From assembly GCA_002086835.1 (NCBI GenBank), contig MVIG01000006.1, positions 186,001-250,000 on the forward strand: a stretch of 64,000 nucleotides of DNA, written 5' to 3'. Below the pieces are notes generated by a model. That model saw only the letters and a program-made list of their open reading frames with translations. It ran no database searches and was not told the DNA's origin. Position numbers and translations under genes: made by a program. Of the stretch, positions 19,901 through 28,694 are shown one piece after another. This DNA comes from Mycolicibacterium porcinum (GTDB taxonomy: Bacteria; Actinomycetota; Actinomycetes; Mycobacteriales; Mycobacteriaceae). Numbering within the stretch: the stretch's first letter is position 1; every line of letters starts with the position of its first letter.

Positions 19901-20094
19901 AGAGGTTGGGCGACCCGGCTATGGACGCCCACGTGTATGTGTGCGGTGACGGGGCCCGGATGGCGCCCGCCGTACGCGGGGCGTTCCGCGACATCTACCG
20001 CCGTTTCACCGGAGCCGACGATGACGCTGCGGCGCGCTGGCTGTCCGATCTGGTGAATTCAGATCGCTACGTCGAGGATGTGTGGGCCCAGTAG
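16942..20094 (+). CDS. self-sufficient cytochrome P450/NADPH-P450 reductase fusion, CYP102-type
   Basis: The protein has 1050 residues, nearly the same as CYP102A1 (P450 BM3). The P450 part (about 1-455) has the I-helix AGQDTTS near residue 262, the ETLR (ExxR) motif, and the heme loop FGTGARSCIG with Cys401 as thiolate ligand. A Pro/Ala-rich linker leads to a flavodoxin domain starting near 483 (VLHGSNLGNCRSL), then a FAD domain (RHYSIASSA near 825) and an NADPH domain (GAGTGVAPFRGF near 901). The family hydroxylates medium and long fatty acids at sub-terminal positions with NADPH as sole donor. It is co-oriented with the monooxygenase and ends 3 bp from the convergent methyltransferase. Confidence 0.95.
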   Translation: METFSPAVPPEIDGVPSAVGVELPHGPVPGRPYALPADLLAERYGPLYYADFAGSRRLYACSLALVDELCDETRFAKGITDRLDRFRVLAGNGLFTAYPGEDGWQQAHDVLIPGFSFSGLRSYHPAMLDINRQLIALWDKAAGQHLVDVAGDLAKLAMDTVGLAGFGARFDSYHQDRLADIPASFAAALEQIITPGGGDPQVFATERDKLFGFVDDLIAGHRAGAVEIDDLLALMLRPGADGTPPLDYDLVRNQIMTFMIAGQDTTSTLMPTALYSIVKNPAVLHRACLEVDAVFGPDDDHVPAFDEIGRLTYIRQIVDETLRLSPPVREFDRMALADTVIGGTYPVRRGEIVTVTTSALHRQPEWGDNVDIFDPDRFAAERTAARPVNLFKPFGTGARSCIGRQFALHEATMALATLVHRYRFLDVEHYQLRTHSDLLRKPVGFHLALVRRTPPERQHATVAAPEPASAARPRAAAAPGSKVTVLHGSNLGNCRSLAQQLADEATDLGYQTTVAPLDTAAGALPSDGALVVVAASYNGQPTDDARHFVEWLDAADTPAQPAIPYAILGVGDRNWAETYQTIPKQIDRRLSELVGPPLIPRGEADTSGDFAGSVEDFSAALWDALAPTDGLPVPAESAEDEPLYELRAIDGPVTSAIDARFEVQPATVLDNVALVESDNQMGNAKRLVRIALPDDLEYQTGDHLTVLPDNSPELVDEVAELLELRLDRRISVNPRRSTRRAIAIDREVSVRELLTHFIELRKPASRSQLLRLAAANPCPPERAALTELAEHPETRAMCVTECLAEFPATELSRAELLELFEPMAPRHYSIASSARRVPREVELVVSVLEGPARSGYGVFRGVSSSYLADAVPGQQIRMRVDSARRAFRAGAEPAKNVILVGAGTGVAPFRGFIGDRVAAQTAGEPYTSALCFFGVRHPDVDYLFRDEFEAAERAGLVRMRPAFSRRPEDEIRYVQDRITADADEVWERLGDPAMDAHVYVCGDGARMAPAVRGAFRDIYRRFTGADDDAAARWLSDLVNSDRYVEDVWAQ

Positions 20095-20097
20095 CCC

Positions 20098-20931
20098 TCA
20101 GCCGAACTCCAGCAGCCCCGCCACCGGGCGGACCGGGTCGAAGAGGGGGATGTGTTGCGCCCGCAGGATGGCGTTGAGCAACCTGCCGCGGCCCGCCGGC
20201 ATCGGCAGGTCGTGCACCGCTCGCACCCCGGGGACGGTGTTGACCAGATCTGCGAGCTCAGCGGGCGACAGGCTGAACGGCATGGGCGGCACCCGATAGC
20301 GCGTCGAGGTCGGCATCCCCTTACGGGTCAGGAAGGCGAAGAATGCCGGCGGCAGGTCGAACAACATCTGTCCACCCGGAAAGCGTTGCGCGCAGGCGCG
20401 AATCAGCGACATGGCCTCCTCGGGCTGCAGATACATCAGCAGGCCCTCGGCCGTGATGAAGACCCCGTCGCCGGCGTCGACCTGGTCCATCCAGCTGAAG
20501 TCCAGTGCTGACTGGGCGCACTGGGTGACCCGGTCGGGCTTCGGCAGCAGCTGGTTGCGGAGCTCGATCATCGGCTCCAGATCGACTGACAACCAGCGGA
20601 ACTCGTGCCCGACGCCCGCGGCATCGAGCCGGTAGAAGCTGGTCTGCAGTCCCTCGGCCAGCGCCACCACGGTGGCCTTCGGATGATCGCGCAGGTACTC
20701 GCCCGTCGTCCGGTCGAACAGCAGCGACCGCAGGGCCATGTCCTGGCGGCGGGTGTAACCGAACTTGGCGAAGTCGAAATCGATCGAGTCGACGAGTTGC
20801 ACCGCCATCGGATCATCGATCAGGCCGTCGGGACGGCGCGCCTCGTGCGCGCGGACCTGCAGGGTCAGCAGTGCGGTCTCGGAAACGCCGGTGAGCGCGC
20901 TGCCGCTCACCTTGCCTGAGCTACCCGTCAT
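20098..20931 (-). CDS. omt: SAM-dependent O-methyltransferase, LCM/TcmP-like (Rv1153c Omt homologue)
   Basis: This is a 277-residue protein of the leucine-carboxyl-methyltransferase/tetracenomycin O-methyltransferase group. It shows the conserved sequence [14 protein letters not shown] (SAM-binding loop), SVDLEP, and [15 protein letters not shown]. The start at 20931 gives [22 protein letters not shown] second gene of the same family lies at 23320-24150, about 2.4 kb away. Its position between the GntR and F420-binding genes matches omt of M. tuberculosis, although the oxygenase genes have intervened. The methyl acceptor is unknown. Confidence 0.88.
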   Translation of the reverse strand: MTGSSGKVSGSALTGVSETALLTLQVRAHEARRPDGLIDDPMAVQLVDSIDFDFAKFGYTRRQDMALRSLLFDRTTGEYLRDHPKATVVALAEGLQTSFYRLDAAGVGHEFRWLSVDLEPMIELRNQLLPKPDRVTQCAQSALDFSWMDQVDAGDGVFITAEGLLMYLQPEEAMSLIRACAQRFPGGQMLFDLPPAFFAFLTRKGMPTSTRYRVPPMPFSLSPAELADLVNTVPGVRAVHDLPMPAGRGRLLNAILRAQHIPLFDPVRPVAGLLEFG

Positions 20932-21012
20932 TGGCACGAATGTACCGAAGCCGGAGCGCATGATGGCATGGCGTCGAAAACCGCTGATCATCCGCTCGGG
21001 AAGGAGCCTGCT

Positions 21013-21798
21013 GTGCCACGCTTCGCGGCCAACCTCTCCATGATGTACGTCGAACACGCGTTTCCCGACCGGTTCGCCGCCGCGGCGGCCGACGGTTTCA
21101 CGGCGGTGGAGTACCTGTTCCCGTACGCCTACCCGGCCGACCGACTTCGCGGGCTGCTCGACGCCAACGGCCTGCGGCAGGTGCTGTTCAATGCGCCTCC
21201 CGGTGATTTCGAGTCCGGCGAACGAGGTATCGCCTCGCTACCTGGCCGCGAGGCCGAGTTCCGGGGCGGATTCCGGCGGGCACTGGACTACGCCGACACC
21301 CTCGAGTGCCCACGGGTGCATGTGATGGCCGGCATTCTCCCGCCAGGCGCCGATCGAGCAGACCGGCTGACCGTGTACCGAGGCAACCTCACCTGGGCGG
21401 CCGAGCAGGCCCGGGGCCGTGGCGTCGACGTCCTGATCGAACCGATCAACCAGCGCGACATGCCCGGCTATCTGCTGAGCCTGCAGGACGATGCACACCG
21501 GATCGTGGAAGAGATCGGGGCGTCGAATCTCAAGGTGCAACTCGACCTCTACCACTGTCAGATCACCGAGGGTGACGTGACGGTCCGGCTGCGCTCGGAC
21601 CTTCCGACCGGCCGCGTCGGGCATCTGCAGATCGCGGGTGTGCCCGACCGGCGCGAACCCGACAGCGGAGAGCTGGCGATCGGCTACCTGTTCGGCGTCA
21701 TCGACGACACCGGCTTCGACGGCTGGGTGGGTTGCGAGTACCACCCCGCCGCGGCCACCAGTGCGGGGTTGGGCTGGCTGCGGACAGCGGGCGGATGA
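21013..21798 (+). CDS. hydroxypyruvate isomerase-like TIM-barrel protein
   Basis: This is an AP-endonuclease-2-type (xylose isomerase-like) TIM barrel of 261 residues. Metal ligands are consistent with [32 protein letters not shown] and GWVGCEYHP, as in Hyi and OtnI. The likely reaction is isomerisation of hydroxypyruvate/tartronate semialdehyde or of a 2-oxo-tetronate. The GTG at 21013 is preferred because GAAGGAG lies six bases upstream; longer in-frame starts run into the methyltransferase promoter region. It is divergent from the omt homologue. No partner dehydrogenase or kinase is nearby, so the pathway is unclear. Confidence 0.88.
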   Translation: MPRFAANLSMMYVEHAFPDRFAAAAADGFTAVEYLFPYAYPADRLRGLLDANGLRQVLFNAPPGDFESGERGIASLPGREAEFRGGFRRALDYADTLECPRVHVMAGILPPGADRADRLTVYRGNLTWAAEQARGRGVDVLIEPINQRDMPGYLLSLQDDAHRIVEEIGASNLKVQLDLYHCQITEGDVTVRLRSDLPTGRVGHLQIAGVPDRREPDSGELAIGYLFGVIDDTGFDGWVGCEYHPAAATSAGLGWLRTAGG

Positions 21799-21802
21799 CG
21801 CG

Positions 21803-22318
21803 TCAGCGCAGCACTTTGTCCAGGGTGCGGAGGTTCCGCGTGGTGGTCGAGGACTTGTAGCGTTTCTTTCCCATGGTCTTGCCGATGGTGCTGTCCAGCG
21901 TCGACGCCCGGGCCACCTGCCAGTAGAGCACCCCGTCGCCGCGCTGCACCTTCTCGTCGCGACCCGGGGTCAGGGCCGCCAGCTCGTCGAGCAATTCGGC
22001 GTCGCTGACGAACGTGACATAGGAGTGGTGGTCGGGGACCTCCCGCTCGAACGGGTACCCCTCCGAGATCTTCTGCAGCGTGGGCAGGTCGTACACCAGC
22101 ACCCACGCCTCGTAGCCGAAGGCGTCGCGCAGTGCGCGTTCGGCCGTAGTGCGGACCTTGGCGGCACCGGAAGTGCTGTCCAGCAAGACATTTCCGCTGG
22201 CCAGGATGGTCCGGACCTCGGTGAATCCGGCCGCCTCCATGGCCTTCGCCACCTCGGCCATCTTGAGGTTGACGCCTCCGACGTTGACGCCACGCAGGAA
22301 CGCGATGTACCGGGTCAC
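21803..22318 (-). CDS. DUF1697 family protein
   Basis: This is a 171-residue cytoplasmic protein starting MTRYIAFLRGVNVGGVNLKM, which is the DUF1697 signature, followed by ASGNVLLDS. The function of the family is unknown. It is the last gene of a probable minus-strand operon (methyltransferase, lipoprotein hydrolase, DUF1697) with 16-bp gaps, and converges on the isomerase gene 4 bp away. Confidence 0.88.
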   Translation of the reverse strand: MTRYIAFLRGVNVGGVNLKMAEVAKAMEAAGFTEVRTILASGNVLLDSTSGAAKVRTTAERALRDAFGYEAWVLVYDLPTLQKISEGYPFEREVPDHHSYVTFVSDAELLDELAALTPGRDEKVQRGDGVLYWQVARASTLDSTIGKTMGKKRYKSSTTTRNLRTLDKVLR

Positions 22319-22334
22319 GGCTCCAGCCTAGAAC

Positions 22335-23303
22335 TCATTTCACCGGTAACTGGTCCAGTTGCGCCTTCGACGTGGTGGTGATGAGGCGCAGCACCTTCCG
22401 GAAGCCGGGGGAGCGGGTCGACACGATCGATGTGTGGTTCTCGCCTGGCAGCAGCTCAAGGCCGGCCCGGCCGCCGAGCTTCTTGAGCGCTGCGACGTAA
22501 CGCTGCGAATTGGCCGGGGCCACAACGGTGTCGAGAGTTCCGTGGACCGCGATCACCGGCACTTGCGGGTCGAGGTTCTGGATCGGGTCCACCGAGGCAT
22601 AGCGCTTCGGCACCGCTGAGGGGCTGCCGCCGAGCACCTCCGCGATGTGCTTGTCGCCCCGGTTGGCGGCGTAGACCATGTCGAGCGGACCGGCCAGCGA
22701 GATGACCCTGGTCGGCCGGAAGATCGGCCTGGATCCGACCTCGTCGCCCTGCAGGTCGTGCCGGGTGCTGGCCCACACCGCCAGTTGGGCTCCGGCACTG
22801 TGGCCGACCACGAGTGCGTCGTCGATGGCGAGCTGCGGGTACTGCAGGTTCACCTGGGCGACGTAGTCCATGGCGTGAGCCACGTCGGTGAACGTGGTCG
22901 GCCAGCCACCGCCGGATCCGACCCGCCGGTACTCGATGTTGTAGACGGCCATGCCGCGGCTGGTGAGTTCACGGGCCAATCCGTCGAACACCCCGGCACC
23001 CATGGTGCTCTGCCAACCGCCGCCATGGATGAGCACGACCAGCGGGATGGAGTTGAACGCATGCGTGCCGCCGGGCAGGTACAGGTCGGCCCAGTTCTGG
23101 TCGGGATACTTGCTGCCGGCGCGCGCGTCGGACAGGTAGTGGAACCGGGTCACGGTGAACTTCGGCTGCGTCAGTACCTCGGGCACCACCTCGATCCGCG
23201 CGGTCCGCGTTTCCGTGGGGGTTTCCGGTGCGCAGGCGGTGAGCCCGGCGATGAGGATCGCGGCGCACACCGTCAGCAGGCGTCGGTTGAGCAGAAGTGC
23301 CAT
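22335..23303 (-). CDS. secreted lipoprotein alpha/beta hydrolase (BD-FAE/esterase type)
   Basis: This is a 322-residue protein with a lipoprotein signal peptide ending in the lipobox LTAC (IAGLTAC, cysteine near residue 24), so it is expected to be anchored outside the plasma membrane. The catalytic features are the oxyanion motif HGGGW, the nucleophile GHSAG, an Asp in GTLDTVV and a His in GENHTS. The HGGGW/GHSAG combination fits the carboxylesterase/feruloyl-esterase-like family. It lies 16 bp after the methyltransferase and 16 bp before the DUF1697 gene. Envelope lipid or xenobiotic ester hydrolysis is inferred. Confidence 0.88.
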   Translation of the reverse strand: MALLLNRRLLTVCAAILIAGLTACAPETPTETRTARIEVVPEVLTQPKFTVTRFHYLSDARAGSKYPDQNWADLYLPGGTHAFNSIPLVVLIHGGGWQSTMGAGVFDGLARELTSRGMAVYNIEYRRVGSGGGWPTTFTDVAHAMDYVAQVNLQYPQLAIDDALVVGHSAGAQLAVWASTRHDLQGDEVGSRPIFRPTRVISLAGPLDMVYAANRGDKHIAEVLGGSPSAVPKRYASVDPIQNLDPQVPVIAVHGTLDTVVAPANSQRYVAALKKLGGRAGLELLPGENHTSIVSTRSPGFRKVLRLITTTSKAQLDQLPVK

Positions 23304-23319
23304 GTGTCGAGCCGGGCGG

Positions 23320-24625
<1,306 letters not shown>

Positions 24626-24667
24626 ACCGCATGACGTTCACCGTGCTGTCGCGCTACGCTGCGGCGT

Positions 24668-24838
24668 ATGGCTGACGACAAACCGGAAGACGACAACAAG
24701 CGCAAATTCCGGGAGGCCCTGGAGCGCAAGAAGGCGCAGTCGTCGGGAGGCGCGGCGCACAAGGACGGTGGCCGCAACCAGCCGCGAGCGCACGGCCCGG
24801 TCGAGAACCGGCGCGAATTCCGGCGCAAGAGCGGTTAA
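24668..24838 (+). CDS. DUF5302 family small basic protein, 56 aa
   Basis: The ATG at 24668 opens a 56-residue frame starting MADDKPEDDNKRKFREALER, with KKAQSSGG in the middle and ending in REFRRKSG. This charged, probably disordered small protein is conserved beside Rv1155-type genes in mycobacteria and other actinobacteria. Its function is unknown. It starts 42 bp after the F420-binding gene and is followed by a large palindrome. Confidence 0.85.
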   Translation: MADDKPEDDNKRKFREALERKKAQSSGGAAHKDGGRNQPRAHGPVENRREFRRKSG

Positions 24839-24856
24839 ATCCGAGCCCATCAACGC

Positions 24857-24912
24857 CGAGTGTGCGTACAGATCGCAATTTCGTGAGAATTCGCGATCTG
24901 TACGCACACTCG
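24857..24912. terminator. 20-bp perfect inverted repeat, REP-like, between convergent genes
   Basis: Arms CGAGTGTGCGTACAGATCGC (24857-24876) and the exact reverse complement (24893-24912) enclose a 16-base loop. A degenerate relative occurs near 39621-39672. It separates DUF5302 (+) from a TetR gene (-) and could form a strong hairpin in either transcript, without a T-tract. Confidence 0.75.
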
Positions 24913-24937
24913 ATGCGTTGTGCGCCGGGTCGAGGGC

Positions 24938-25642
24938 TCAATCGCCTCGCCGGGTAGCCACCTGGCCCCGTTTCTCGATGGCGTCGAGCAGGACCTCGAC
25001 GCTGAACTCGAACACCTCGGCGGTGTCCGGGTAGATGGTCGGGGCCACGCTGGCTGAGGACGGAAAGCGGCGGGGGTCAAGCGCGGCGTAGTGCCGGCGC
25101 TGCTCGTCGCGCAACTCGACATCGGTCAACCAGGGGGACAAGGCGGCGACCAAGCCGTTTCCGACCGTGTGGTTGTAGATGGTCTGGTGGTACAGCCCGA
25201 GTTCGCTCTCGCTGACGCCGGCCCGAATGAGCTCACGGACAGTCCATTCGGTGAGATGGAACAGTTGCGGCTCGTCGTCGGGTTGCCCGGCCATGGCAGC
25301 GGCCAGACCCTCATGCCTGCGGTAGATCTGCCACCACTGGATCATCAGTTTGCGGAGATTGTCACGCCAGTGCCCCTGTGGGTCCGGCTCGTCCACTTCC
25401 AACCGGAACAGGTCGTCGATCAGCGCCGAGATCAGCTCGGCCTTGTCCCGGAAATGCCGGTACATCGCCGTGGCGTCGACACCGAGCTCATTGCCGAGAC
25501 GCCGCAAGGTCAGCGCGCTCAAACCGTCGCGGTCGCAGATCTCCTGAGCCGCTTGCAGGATCACGGCGCGGTCCAGCCGAACGGCCCCGCTGCGGTTGGG
25601 TGCTCCCCGGTCTGGTCGGCTGCGGTCCACGATCCAAAGCAT
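24938..25642 (-). CDS. TetR family regulator, TetR-class C-terminal domain
   Basis: This is about 234 residues from the ATG at 25642 (MLWIVDRSRPDRG). The helix-turn-helix LTLRRLGNELGVDATAMYRHF and the LIDDLF...W segment resemble the classical TetR/TetR_C_1 arrangement. A longer open frame to 25741 is less likely because it would place a clean palindrome (25688-25702) inside the gene. It is divergent from the amino-acid permease and serine hydrolase operon, its likely target. The ligand is unknown. Confidence 0.87.
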   Translation of the reverse strand: MLWIVDRSRPDRGAPNRSGAVRLDRAVILQAAQEICDRDGLSALTLRRLGNELGVDATAMYRHFRDKAELISALIDDLFRLEVDEPDPQGHWRDNLRKLMIQWWQIYRRHEGLAAAMAGQPDDEPQLFHLTEWTVRELIRAGVSESELGLYHQTIYNHTVGNGLVAALSPWLTDVELRDEQRRHYAALDPRRFPSSASVAPTIYPDTAEVFEFSVEVLLDAIEKRGQVATRRGD

Positions 25643-25687
25643 CGCACGCCGGGTAGGCGGAACCGCGCAGGCGGGGTCCACGGTGAA

Positions 25688-25702
25688 GACAACGCAGTTG
25701 TC
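25688..25702. promoter_or_regulatory. GACAAC-GCA-GTTGTC palindrome (possible TetR operator)
   Basis: A perfect 6-bp inverted repeat with a 3-bp spacer lies 46 bp from the TetR start and 113 bp from the permease start. A related half site, GTTGAC, follows at about 25710. The position is typical of an autoregulated divergent TetR operator. Confidence 0.5.
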
Positions 25703-25814
25703 ATCACTGTTGACATCGCGGGAAAGTATCGCCAAGATCACACCGTCCGGATCGCATCGGCCGGGCCGTCGACTCCCGTTGGCGAACTCCAGGTGGCCGC
25801 GAGAAAGGCGCCGA

Positions 25815-27233
25815 ATGAGCGAAACACAGCCCGGCAGTCCCAGGGCCTACAAGCAAGAACTGAAGCGCGACCTCAGTCTGTGGGAGAACACCTCACTCGT
25901 CGTCTCCGCCACCACTCCGGCCACCGGCGCGTTCATCATCGCTCCTGTGCTCTTCGGGTTGAACGGCACCGGCGCGGCGATGACGTTCTGCATCGCCGCA
26001 GTCCTCGGCCTGTCGCTGGCGTACTGCTGGGCGGAACTGGGTTCGGCGTATCCGATCGCCGGTGGCGACTACACGTTCATCGCCCGCATCCTGGGGCGCG
26101 CTCCCGGTTTTGTCTCGATGTTCATCACCGGACCGGTACAGGCCGTGCTCATCCCGGCGGTCGTCGCGCTGGGGATGGCGGAGTACCTGAGGGTCATCGT
26201 CAATGTGAACGCGAATGTTCTCGGCGCCGTGATCATCGTCGGTGGCGCTGTGATCGCACTGTTCGGGGTCCGGCTCAACGCCATCGCCGTGACCGTCCTG
26301 CTCGTGGTGGAGATCCTGGCGGTCGTGCTCGTGGCGGCGGCTGGTTTCATCAACGTGCAGCGACCGGTGACCACCCTGCTGCATCCCGAGGTCATCGACG
26401 CACAAGGGATCGCGAGCCCGCTCACCCTCAGCGCGCTGATCGCGGGAATCGCGGTGGGAAGCTTTGCCTACAACGGTTTTCAAGGTGCACTCATCTTTTC
26501 CGAGGAGACGGTGAGCGCGCGCCGCAACGTCGCCCGTGCCGTGTTCATCGCGCTGGGGGTGGCTGTGGCCTGCGAAGTCTTCCCGGTTGCCGCGGCCACC
26601 CTCGCCGCACCCTCGCTCGCCGAGCTCTCGAACTCGGCCAACCCCTGGCAGTACGTGCTGACCGCGATCGGCGGCGACACCTTCAACACCGTGATCAGCC
26701 TCGGTATCGCCGTTGCCGTACTCAACGCCGTGATCGCGTTGATGCCGTACTACGCGCGAATCCTGTACAGCACCGGCCGCGACATGGCGTGGCCCGAGCC
26801 TATCAGCCGGGCACTGAAGGGTGTGCATCCGAAGTACGGAACACCCTGGCTGGCAACGATTCTGGTCGGCATCGGCGGGGCGGTCATGATCCTCTGTTCG
26901 GACGTCGCCACACTGACCACCTGGACCGGGGCACTACTGGCCGTCGAGTTCATCCTCGTCGCCGCCTCCGCGCTGGTGAGCCGGCTGCGGAACCCCGGAC
27001 TCGAGCGTCCCTATCGGATGCCGTTGTGGCCACTGTGGCCGATCGTCGCCATCGTCATGTCGATCGCGGTGCTCAGTCAGCAGGTTCGCACCGACCTCGT
27101 GGTCGCCGGGGCATCTGTTCTGCTTGCCCTGACCTACTACGTCCTCTATCTCCGGCCGCGGGGCGAGACCCATTTCCTGATGCTGGCGCCCCCGGACGAG
27201 GAGCAACGCGAATTCACAGCAGGGATGGCCTGA
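25815..27233 (+). CDS. APC superfamily amino acid/amine permease
   Basis: This is a 472-residue membrane protein with about 12 transmembrane helices. The start SLWENTSLVVSATTPATGAF and the segments GSAYPIAGGDYTF and YNGFQGALIFSEE are typical of APC amino-acid permeases (AA_permease_2). It imports an amino acid, amine or related compound across the plasma membrane; the substrate is unknown. An AGAAAGG element precedes the ATG at 25815. The stop overlaps the ATG of the following serine hydrolase (TGATG), indicating coupled translation and a joint pathway, possibly uptake followed by hydrolysis of an amide or peptide. Confidence 0.9.
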   Translation: MSETQPGSPRAYKQELKRDLSLWENTSLVVSATTPATGAFIIAPVLFGLNGTGAAMTFCIAAVLGLSLAYCWAELGSAYPIAGGDYTFIARILGRAPGFVSMFITGPVQAVLIPAVVALGMAEYLRVIVNVNANVLGAVIIVGGAVIALFGVRLNAIAVTVLLVVEILAVVLVAAAGFINVQRPVTTLLHPEVIDAQGIASPLTLSALIAGIAVGSFAYNGFQGALIFSEETVSARRNVARAVFIALGVAVACEVFPVAAATLAAPSLAELSNSANPWQYVLTAIGGDTFNTVISLGIAVAVLNAVIALMPYYARILYSTGRDMAWPEPISRALKGVHPKYGTPWLATILVGIGGAVMILCSDVATLTTWTGALLAVEFILVAASALVSRLRNPGLERPYRMPLWPLWPIVAIVMSIAVLSQQVRTDLVVAGASVLLALTYYVLYLRPRGETHFLMLAPPDEEQREFTAGMA

Positions 27234-28669
27234 TGCAACTGGATTTCTCGGTCGTCGACGACATCGCCAAGCAGTTCCACGATCGGAGGCTGGCCCCGGG
27301 GCTGCAGATCGCAGTACTGGCCGGCGGCGAGGTGGCCCATTTCAGCGGTCATGGAGTCACCGACTGTGCCACCGGTGCGGCCCCCGCGGTGGACCGGTTC
27401 TTCCGGATCGCGTCCATGTCGAAGAGCTTCACCGCGGCTGCGATCCTGCAGCTGCGTGACCGAGGACAGCTGTGCCTCGACACCGCTGTGACCGATTACC
27501 TGCCGTGGGCGCAGGGTCTGGCCGGCCCGACCGCGGATTCGCCGAAAATCACAGTGCGCCATTGCCTGACGATGAGCAGCGGCCTGCCCAGTGACGATCC
27601 GTGGGCGGACCGGCAGGAGGAGATGACGCAGTCCGATTTCGACGACCTGCTACGCAGACCCGTATCGGGTGCTTATGCGCCCGGTACCGCGTTCGCCTAC
27701 TCGAATCTGGGCTATGCCATCCTCGGCCGTGTCGTCGAGGCGATCGCCGGCCGGCCCTTCGTCGAACACCTGGCCACTGAGCTGCTGCTGCCACTGGGCC
27801 TGACGGATTCCACCTACGACTATCGTTCGGTGCCGTCGGATCGTCTGACGCAGGGCTACCGGCCGACCCCATCCGGAGAGTGGGAGCCACAGGCGTTCAC
27901 CGCGCCCGGAAGTTTCTCGGCGATCGGCGGTCTGCTGAGCACCGTGACGGACATCGCGAAGTGGGTGGCGTGGCTCGCCGAGGCGTTTCCACCGCGCGAC
28001 GGGAACGACGATCGCATCTTGTCCCGAGCCTCCCGCCGCGAGATGCAGCAGTCGTATCGCCTGCTGCCGTTCGACATCGTGGCGGAGCAGGGCGCGCGGA
28101 ACCGGTTGATCAGCAAGGGCTTTCCGTGGGGACTGTCCGGCTATGGATACGGCTTGTTCGTCGAGACCGATCCCGACGTCGGCGCCGTCAGCCAGCATCC
28201 GGGCGGCTATCCGGGTTTCGGTTCGTACATGGGCTGGCACCAGGCCAGCGGACTCGGCGTCGTGGCCTTCGCCAATGGGACATACGCTCCGGTCGCAGCG
28301 CCCGCACGGGCTGCACTCGATGCGCTGCTGCGCCAACGCCAAGCGGCCCCCGAGGTGCGTCCGACCGAACATCTACGGTCAGCCATCGATCTGGTCGAGC
28401 GCGTCATCGCCGATCCGTCGATGCTGCAGGGGCAAGCATTCGCCGGCAACGTGCTCCTCGACAGCCCGCTGGACGAGCGGATCGCTGCCATCACCGCCGC
28501 ACGTCAGGCCATGGGTGAGCCCAAGGGACAGAAAGAAGTCGAGGTTCTGTCGCCCACCGAAGCGATCTGGCGGATGACCGGGGCCAGTGGCCGGCTGAAG
28601 GTGGCTCTCGCGCTGACGCCGACGGATCCACCGCGCATCCAGACATTCGCGGTCGAGGTCGAGTCCTGA
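27233..28669 (+). CDS. beta-lactamase-family serine hydrolase (class C/DD-peptidase fold)
   Basis: This is a 478-residue cytoplasmic protein without a signal peptide. The active-site motifs of the penicillin-binding fold are Ser61-x-x-Lys64 (SMSK), Tyr156-x-Asn158 (YSN), and HPGG near residue 322 in the place of the KTG box. The C-terminal extension of about 100 residues resembles D-aminopeptidase/esterase relatives. The lack of a secretion signal and coupling to the permease argue for an intracellular peptidase, amidase or esterase acting on the imported compound rather than antibiotic resistance. Confidence 0.85.
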   Translation: MQLDFSVVDDIAKQFHDRRLAPGLQIAVLAGGEVAHFSGHGVTDCATGAAPAVDRFFRIASMSKSFTAAAILQLRDRGQLCLDTAVTDYLPWAQGLAGPTADSPKITVRHCLTMSSGLPSDDPWADRQEEMTQSDFDDLLRRPVSGAYAPGTAFAYSNLGYAILGRVVEAIAGRPFVEHLATELLLPLGLTDSTYDYRSVPSDRLTQGYRPTPSGEWEPQAFTAPGSFSAIGGLLSTVTDIAKWVAWLAEAFPPRDGNDDRILSRASRREMQQSYRLLPFDIVAEQGARNRLISKGFPWGLSGYGYGLFVETDPDVGAVSQHPGGYPGFGSYMGWHQASGLGVVAFANGTYAPVAAPARAALDALLRQRQAAPEVRPTEHLRSAIDLVERVIADPSMLQGQAFAGNVLLDSPLDERIAAITAARQAMGEPKGQKEVEVLSPTEAIWRMTGASGRLKVALALTPTDPPRIQTFAVEVES

Positions 28670-28694
28670 CACGAGGGTGCGCAGTGCCGATACG

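Noticed and set aside
25091..27232. Long open extension upstream of the serine hydrolase
   Set aside because: It overlaps the whole permease gene in another frame and has no ribosome-binding site. The ATG at 27233, coupled to the permease stop, is the sensible start.
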